A program made the position numbers and the translations under genes. From positions 1 to 20,206 of the forward strand of contig CAWIUN010000025.1 in assembly GCA_963839285.1 (NCBI GenBank): a DNA stretch of 20,206 bases. The letters run 5' to 3'. Of the stretch, positions 15,104-20,206 are shown in pieces (the stretch's first letter is position 1; every line of letters starts with the position of its first letter). A model generated the notes under the pieces. It did not search any database, was not told the origin of the DNA, and saw only the letters and a list, made by a program, of their open reading frames with translations. This DNA comes from DASSSQ01 sp963839285 (GTDB lineage: Bacteria > Actinomycetota > Thermoleophilia > Gaiellales > Gaiellaceae).

Positions 15104-18100
15104 GTGCCGAGCACGCGCGCGAGCCGTGACTCGGAACGCCGCTGCAGCTCGGGCAGGTCTCCGCAGACGTTGCAGGCGTACGTGCGCGTCGTCCCGTCGG
15201 CGCTCCCGGTCAGGAGTGCCCGCCCGTCCGGCGAGAACGACACCGCCGTCACCTGCCGCGCGTGGCCGCGGAGGTAGAAGAGCAGGCGCCCGGTGTCGGC
15301 GGGCCAGAGAACGGCCGAGATCGGCCCGCCGGTCGCGGCCCAGCGGCCGTCGCGGCTCCAGGCGGCGGCGGCGATCCGCCCGAACTGGCCGACGAGGAGG
15401 TAGCAGCTGCCGCCCGCTCGAGGTGCTCCAGATCCGGGCGTCGCCGTCGGCGCGCGCGACGAGGATCCTCTCCCCGTCGGGATCGAAGGCGGCGGCCGTC
15501 ACCGGGGCACGCGAGGCCCCCGGCTCGAGCGTGTGCAGCGGCCGTCCGCCGGCGGCGTCGAACAGCAGCAGGGCGCGGCCGGCGCCGACCGCGAGGATCC
15601 GGCCGTCGCCGGAGAAGGCGGCGACCGTCGGGGTCTCCGGCAGCGCCGCCCGCCAGAGCTCGGCGCCGTTCCCGTCGACGACCCGAAGGCCGCCGTCGGC
15701 GCAGGCGAGCGCCGCTCGGCGGCCGTCGGGCGCGAGCGCGGCGGCGGCGACCCGAGCGGGACAGGTCGCGCGTCCCCGTTCGGCGCCGCCGGGGAGGCGC
15801 CGCAGGGTCGCAACGCGTCCGGCGACCGTCAGCAGCAGCGACCCGTCGGCGGAGGGGATCGCGGTCAGCGCACGTGCGCCGAGCGGAAGCCGCAGCAGCC
15901 GCGAGCCGTCGGCCCGCCAGAGCTCGGCCGTCTCGCCGCCTGCGGTCACGATCCGCGACGGGCCGGCGAAGGCGGCCGAGACGAGCGGCGGCGCGGCGGC
16001 GAAGGTCGCCACGAGGCCGCGGCCGCGGGGGTCCCGCAGCTCGACGCCGCCGTCCTCGGCGGCGGCGAGCGCGAGCCCGCCCCCGGGCGCGTAGGCGGCG
16101 GCGACGACGGGGGCGCCCGCACGCGCGAGCGCGTGCAGCGTCTCCTCGGCGTGCCCGTCCCAGATCCTGGTCGCCCCGTCGGCGCTGCCGGTGGCGAGCA
16201 CCGATCCGGCCGGGTTGAAGGCGACGGAGACGACGGGTGAGCCCGGGCCGGAGAGAATCGCGAGCAGGCTGCCCGCCTCGACGAGGCCCTGAATCGCCCA
16301 CAGCCGCCCGGTCCCGTCGCTGCTCGCGTCGGCGAGCAGCTTGCCGTCGGGGCTCCAGGCGAGCGCGAGCCCGTGCCCCGGTGGCCGGTGAAGAAGTAGA
16401 GCCTGGTGCCGTCGGCCACGCGCCAGACGCGGGTGACGCCGTCGCTCGAGGCGGTGGCGAGGAGCGAGCCGGTCGGATCGAAGGCGACCGCCGCGAGCGA
16501 GCCGCCGCCGTCGGCGAGCCGCCGCAGCCGCTCGCCGGTGCGCGGCGCTCCACAGCGTCGTCGTCCCGTCGTGGGTCGCCACCGCCAGCGTCCCCCCGAC
16601 CGGCGCGAAGGCGACCCGGTCGACGGCGCGCAGCGGAAGCACGCGCAGCAGCCGGCGGGTCGACGCGTCGTAGAGGCGCAGGCGGCCGTCGCGCCCGACG
16701 AGCGCCGCCGTGCGCCCGCCGGCGTCGAGCACGCCGAGCCGGGCCGGACCGCCGAGGCTCGTCGGCGCCGCAGAGCCGAGCAGCGCGGCCGGGCCCGCGG
16801 CCGCGCGTCACGAGCACGACGTCCGTCCCCGGTCGAGCCGGCGAGCGAGGTGACGGCGCCGCCGCCCGCCCCGAGCAGCCGCCGCGGCGGACCCGACCGC
16901 GGGTCGGCGGCGACGAGCGAGCCGTCGGCGCGCCCGACCAGCAAGCTCGTCGTCGCCGAGGAAGAGGGCGGCGGTCGGCTGCTGCGCCGCCGGCGAACGT
17001 CCGCAGGAGCCGGCGTGAGGCGGCGCCGTAGACGCGCACCGCTCGCGTCGTCGCGGGCGAGCAGGAAGGCGCCCGAGTGCGAGTACGCGACGGCCGCGAC
17101 CGCGCCGCCGCGCCGGCAGCACGTCCCGCAGCCGGTCGGCGACGAGCACGCTGCGCAACACCGCCTCGGCGCGGACGCCCGGCTCGAGCCGCGATGCCCG
17201 CAGCGCCGCGGCGAGGCTCCCCTGCGGGTCGTCCGCGAGATCGCCGAGCGCCCGCGCCTCGAGCTCCCGCGCCTGCGCCACGCGGGCCTGCGTCTGCGCC
17301 CGGTCGCGTTGGACGAGCGCGTAGAGGGCGACCACGGAGACGGCGGCGAGCGCGACGAGTGCGGAGACGGTGACCGCGAGCAGCCGCCGGTGCCGGCGCT
17401 GCGCGAGCTGCCGCTCGCGCTCGAGGCGCCGCCGGGCCCGCCATTCGAGCACGGCCTCGGCGAGCACGTCGTGGAAGATCTCGAACCGAGCGCCCCCGTC
17501 GGCGGCGCCGTCCACCGGGCGCAGGATCCGCTCGCGGCCGAGCGCGTCGAGCACCGGCCGCAGCTGCGGCTCCGCCACGTCCGCGTACTGCGCGAGGTCG
17601 GCGGCGCGGTGCGCGATCTTCGTGCCCGACGGCGTCACGAGCTGGTTGAAGACGGCGGCGGCGACGTCCTGCGCCGCCGGCGCCAGCGAGCCGAGCGCGT
17701 CCTCGAGGTGCGCGCGCACGATCGACTCGGCGCCGCCGAGCTCGACCAGGGTCGCGGCCCGCAGCACGCGGCTCTCCTGCTCGCGCTCGCGCTTCCACAG
17801 CCGCTCGAGCACGAGCTGCAGGTACGGCGCCTCGATCTCGTCCGGCGACGCCTCCCCGGCCGGCCGGTCGTCGAGTCGCAGGCGCCCGGCGGCCGTCTGG
17901 TCGAGCACGGCCTCGACGAGGGCGGGCTCGACGCGTCATCGCCTGCCCGGGCCCGGCGAGCTCGCTCCAGCGCTCGAGCGGCCCCAGGATCGCGGCCCTC
18001 GCCCCTGCGCGGTCGAGCCGCGCGAGGCGCAGGGAGTTCGCGAGCACGCCGGGGATCCGCGCCTTGAATGCGTCGAGCTGCGCGAGCGCGTCCTCCCGCA

Positions 18101-18539
18101 CCGCGAGGAGCACGTGGACGGGCGGCGCCTCGCGTCGGAGCAGCTCCGGCAGCTCGAGCGCGAGCGATCCCGGCCCGTCCTCGGCGCCGTGGTAGAGGAA
18201 GTACTCCTCGAACTGGTCGAGCACGAGGTAGACCTCGCGGGCCCAGGCCGCCGCACGCCTCGCCTCCCGCAGCGGCGCCGTCGGGTCGGCTCCCCAGCTC
18301 GAGGCGACGAGGACGGCGACGCCCGGCTCCTGCCGCAGCCGGTGGGCGACGCCGGCCCGCAGGATCGAGCTCTTGCCGACCCCGCTGGCGCCGTAGAGCA
18401 CCGTCAGCCGCGACGCGACCAGGTTGGCGCGGATCACCTCGCAGTCGCGCTCCCGGCCGAAGAAGAGGAGCGCGTCGAGCCGGTCGTCGCCGAAGGGGGC
18501 GAGGCCCCTGTACGGGCTCGGCGGCGGCGCCGGCGTCAT
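15100..18539 (-). CDS. Membrane-anchored nSTAND1 NTPase with C-terminal WD40 propeller, ten frame breaks
   Basis: The corrected product is about 1143 residues. It starts PYRGLAPFGDDRLDALLFFGRE, the usual entry of nSTAND1 proteins. The P-loop is YGASGVGKSS (49-58) and Walker B is YLVLDQFEEYF (104-114). The NTPase ends with RFEIFHDVLAEAVLEWRAR, followed by a basic stretch and one transmembrane helix (AVTVSALVALAAVSVVALYAL, about 387-407). The rest is WD40 repeats (for example AFNPAGSVLATGSADGATRIW), ending in a C-x2-C tail (YACNVCGDLPEL). STAND NTPases are ATP-driven switches that oligomerise on ligand binding; the propeller is the likely sensor. One-base insertions near 17933, 17107, 17040, 16987, 16942, 16830, 16796, 16543 and 15415, and one missing G near 16376-16379, restore a single frame; the net length then divides by three. 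ATGA overlap with the upstream SARP-SIR2 gene shows coupling. It may be intact in the cell. Confidence 0.82.
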
Positions 18540-20143
18540 GCATGCACCTGCAGGCCGCGCGCGAGCAGCTCGACGTAGCGCTCGAGCGGCGCCTCGAGCA
18601 CGTCCACGTCGCGGCGGCGCCAGAACTGGCGCTCGAGCGGGAGCGGCTCCGGCTGGACGGCCCAGGAGCGGTAGGCGGGCGGCTCCTCGCCCCAGAGCCG
18701 GTAGAGGACGACGCGCAGGTGCCAGTCGGCCATCGTCGCCCCGAGGAAGAGGAAGTGGCTGCGCCGCAGCTTCGCCGCCAGCCCGACCGGGATCGCGGCG
18801 GAGACCTCCCTGCGCGCGAGGTAGTCGATGTAGTCGTCCTCGGTGACGACGAAGCTCTCCCACGCTCGCTCCGGCGTCGGGTCGACGCGCCCGTGCAGCT
18901 TCAGGATCACGGTCCGGCGGTCGAGCGAGAGCTCCGTCGCGTAGGTGTTCGGGAGCTCGATCGGCGAGGCGGTGCCGTCGGGCGCGAGGTGGCAGAAGCG
19001 GCCGCGGTGGCGGCCCGTCGCCAGGTAGACGACGACGTCGAACTCCTCGCCCGCCTCGAGGAAGGCCTGCTCGAGCGCGAGGTCGTAGCTCGTGGTCACG
19101 AGCAGCTGCTGCTGCAGCCCCCGCTCGCGCAGGAGCGGCGGCAGCCCGGCGAAGAAGCGGTGCACCTCGGTCGGCGGCGGCGTCTCGGCGAGCAGCGCGT
19201 GCAGCTCGTCGTAGAGCGGCCCGACGCCCTGCATGACCGCGACGTACTGCGAGACGCGCGCGAGCTCGCCCTCGCCGGGATAGTCGAAGCGGCGCGCCAG
19301 CCCCCGCGCGAGCTCCCCGACGTCGGAGGCGAGCACCGGCACGAGCCGGCCCGAGAGGAGCGCGTCGAGCACGGCGGCCAGGTGGACGTCGTCGTCGGGG
19401 GCGGCAGCCGCAGGGGCGAGCGAGCCCTCCTGACGCAGGATGCGACCGTGCAGCCGCTGCAGCGCCGGGCCCGGCTCGAGGCCGAGACCCTCGACGAGCG
19501 TCCGCCGCGCGACCGCGTAGGCCTCGAGCGCCTCGGCCTGCCGCCCCGCCCGGTAGAGCGCCAGCATCAGCTGCCCGTGCAGCCGCTCACGGTACGGGTG
19601 CTCCCGCACGAGCGCCTCCAGCTCGCCGACGAGCTCCGCGCCGGCGCCGCTCTCGAGCTCGGCCTCGACGCGCTCCTCGAGCGTCCCGAGCCGCAGCTCC
19701 TCGAGCGAGGCGATCTCGGGCTGCGCCCACGCCTCGAACGCGAACTCCGCGAGCGGCTCGCCCCGCCAGAGCGCCAGCGCCTCCCGCAGCCGCGCGGCGC
19801 GCTCCGCCGGCGGGAGCGCGCGCGCCGAGGCCTGCAGGTCGCGGAAGCGCCCGACGTCGACCTGCCGCGGCTCGGCGTCGAGGACATAGCCCGGCGAGCG
19901 GGTCGAGAGCGTGCCCGCCGGCAGCTCCTTCCGCAGGTGCGAGACGAAGTTCTGCAGCGAGGTCGTCGCCGTCCGGGGCGACTCCTGGCCCCAGAGCGCG
20001 TCGACGAGGCGGTCGGTGGAGACGACGAGCCCGCGGTTCAGGAGCAGGAGCGCGAGCAGAGCCCGCTGCTTCTGCCCGCCGAGCTGCAGGGCCGATCCGT
20101 CGACGGCGACCTCGAGCGGTCCGAGGACCCGGAACTCGAGCAT
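18536..20143 (-). CDS. SARP transcriptional regulator fused to a SIR2-like domain
   Basis: This intact 535-residue protein has three domains. First is an OmpR/SARP winged helix (1-90; LGGQKQRALLALLLLNRGLVVSTDRLVDALW). Second is a BTAD helical domain (about 95-240; ALALWRGEPLAEFAFEAWAQPE, LMLALYRAGRQAEALEAY). Third is a SIR2-like domain (about 255-530) recognised by LVTTSYDLALEQAF (350s), VILKLHG (H417) and SHFLFLGATMADWHLR. SARP-BTAD proteins bind direct repeats and activate transcription; SIR2-like domains in bacteria bind or consume NAD. Two key motifs are altered: the GAG loop is VLASDVG (269-275), and the usual TTNYD has Ser352 in place of Asn. The ATG is preceded by TACACC 6 nt upstream and a hairpin-forming repeat. 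The stop overlaps the STAND gene's ATG (ATGA). The fused domain probably reports a state or ligand to the regulator. Confidence 0.9.
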   Translation of the reverse strand: MLEFRVLGPLEVAVDGSALQLGGQKQRALLALLLLNRGLVVSTDRLVDALWGQESPRTATTSLQNFVSHLRKELPAGTLSTRSPGYVLDAEPRQVDVGRFRDLQASARALPPAERAARLREALALWRGEPLAEFAFEAWAQPEIASLEELRLGTLEERVEAELESGAGAELVGELEALVREHPYRERLHGQLMLALYRAGRQAEALEAYAVARRTLVEGLGLEPGPALQRLHGRILRQEGSLAPAAAAPDDDVHLAAVLDALLSGRLVPVLASDVGELARGLARRFDYPGEGELARVSQYVAVMQGVGPLYDELHALLAETPPPTEVHRFFAGLPPLLRERGLQQQLLVTTSYDLALEQAFLEAGEEFDVVVYLATGRHRGRFCHLAPDGTASPIELPNTYATELSLDRRTVILKLHGRVDPTPERAWESFVVTEDDYIDYLARREVSAAIPVGLAAKLRRSHFLFLGATMADWHLRVVLYRLWGEEPPAYRSWAVQPEPLPLERQFWRRRDVDVLEAPLERYVELLARGLQVHA

Positions 20144-20149
20144 GCCTCA

Positions 20150-20173
20150 GGTGTAACGAGGGCGCGGCCCTCG
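20150..20173 (-). promoter_or_regulatory. Probable promoter and inverted repeat upstream of the SARP-SIR2 gene
   Basis: CGAGGGC-GCG-GCCCTCG (20157-20173) is a perfect inverted repeat with 7-nt arms. Just downstream on the minus strand, TACACC (20150-20155) lies 6 nt before the ATG, an imperfect -10 box. The repeat sits where a -35 element or operator would be. Beyond it, up to the window end, I see nothing. Confidence 0.38.
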
Positions 20174-20206
20174 GGCAACGGGGGATCCACCGACCTGCCG
20201 GAGGCC

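Noticed and set aside
8884..17933. Programmed +1 frameshifting as an explanation of the frame breaks
   Set aside because: Fourteen events in four unrelated genes without a shared slippery sequence or rare codon are not plausible as recoding. Sequence error or decay is simpler.
1..20206. CRISPR arrays, insertion sequences, rRNA genes and replication origin
   Set aside because: No regularly spaced repeats, transposase motifs, terminal repeats, rRNA signatures or DnaA-box clusters were seen.

Overview
The window reads as high-GC actinobacterial DNA. Codon third positions are almost all G or C, and GTG starts are common. The gene content (SARP and LAL-type LuxR regulators, a PspA-PspAA pair, a LuxR/MalT-size AAA regulator, a zinc-ribbon adenylate cyclase-AAA protein) suggests a soil Actinomycetota, perhaps Thermoleophilia (Solirubrobacterales/Gaiellales). 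That class call is an inference from protein flavour, not a search result.

Layout. 1-1193 (-): 5' part of an adenylate/guanylate cyclase-AAA ATPase that runs off the left edge. 1213-2231 (-): pspA and pspAA, a membrane-stress pair. 2275-4321 (+): a metallo-beta-lactamase-fold hydrolase, a dienelactone hydrolase and an O-methyltransferase, divergent from pspA. 4318-6128 (-): two translationally coupled MDR/zinc dehydrogenases, one lacking the catalytic cysteine. 6278-6350 (+): tRNA-Ala(CGC), followed by a Phd/PIN toxin-antitoxin pair on the other strand (6382-7048) with a palindromic operator. 7270-7578 (+): a small helical protein of unknown role. 7639-10381 (-): a LAL/LuxR regulator carrying one frame break, divergent from 10506-13721 (+), a methyltransferase coupled to an alpha/beta-hydrolase-glycosyltransferase fusion (one frame break). 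13722-14096: no intact gene, but a relic of an M23-like domain. 14097-15103 (+): an exported serine esterase (two frame breaks). 15100-18539 (-): a membrane-anchored nSTAND1 NTPase-WD40 protein with ten frame breaks. 18536-20143 (-): the coupled upstream gene, an intact SARP-SIR2-like fusion.

How the genes may work together. The strongest candidate for an undescribed system is the pair at 15100-20143. A SARP DNA-binding/BTAD protein with a C-terminal SIR2-like domain is joined by an ATGA overlap to a STAND NTPase with a transmembrane helix and a WD40 propeller. STAND sensors and SIR2 effectors both occur in prokaryotic conflict systems, but here the SIR2 motifs are degenerate, so a signalling role is as likely as a defence role. 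A second candidate is the LuxR regulator facing the methyltransferase/hydrolase-glycosyltransferase operon, which looks like a small tailoring unit for an unknown lipid or metabolite.

Two window-wide patterns stand out. First, many genes that begin a transcription unit have a TANNNT box ending 6-8 nt before the start codon, the signature of leaderless mRNAs, while internal genes use Shine-Dalgarno sites or GTGA/ATGA overlaps. Second, between about 8.9 and 17.9 kb I count 14 reading-frame breaks in otherwise well-conserved coding sequence. Thirteen are one extra base and one is a missing base, which looks more like assembly or sequencing indels than natural decay. Resequencing would decide this.
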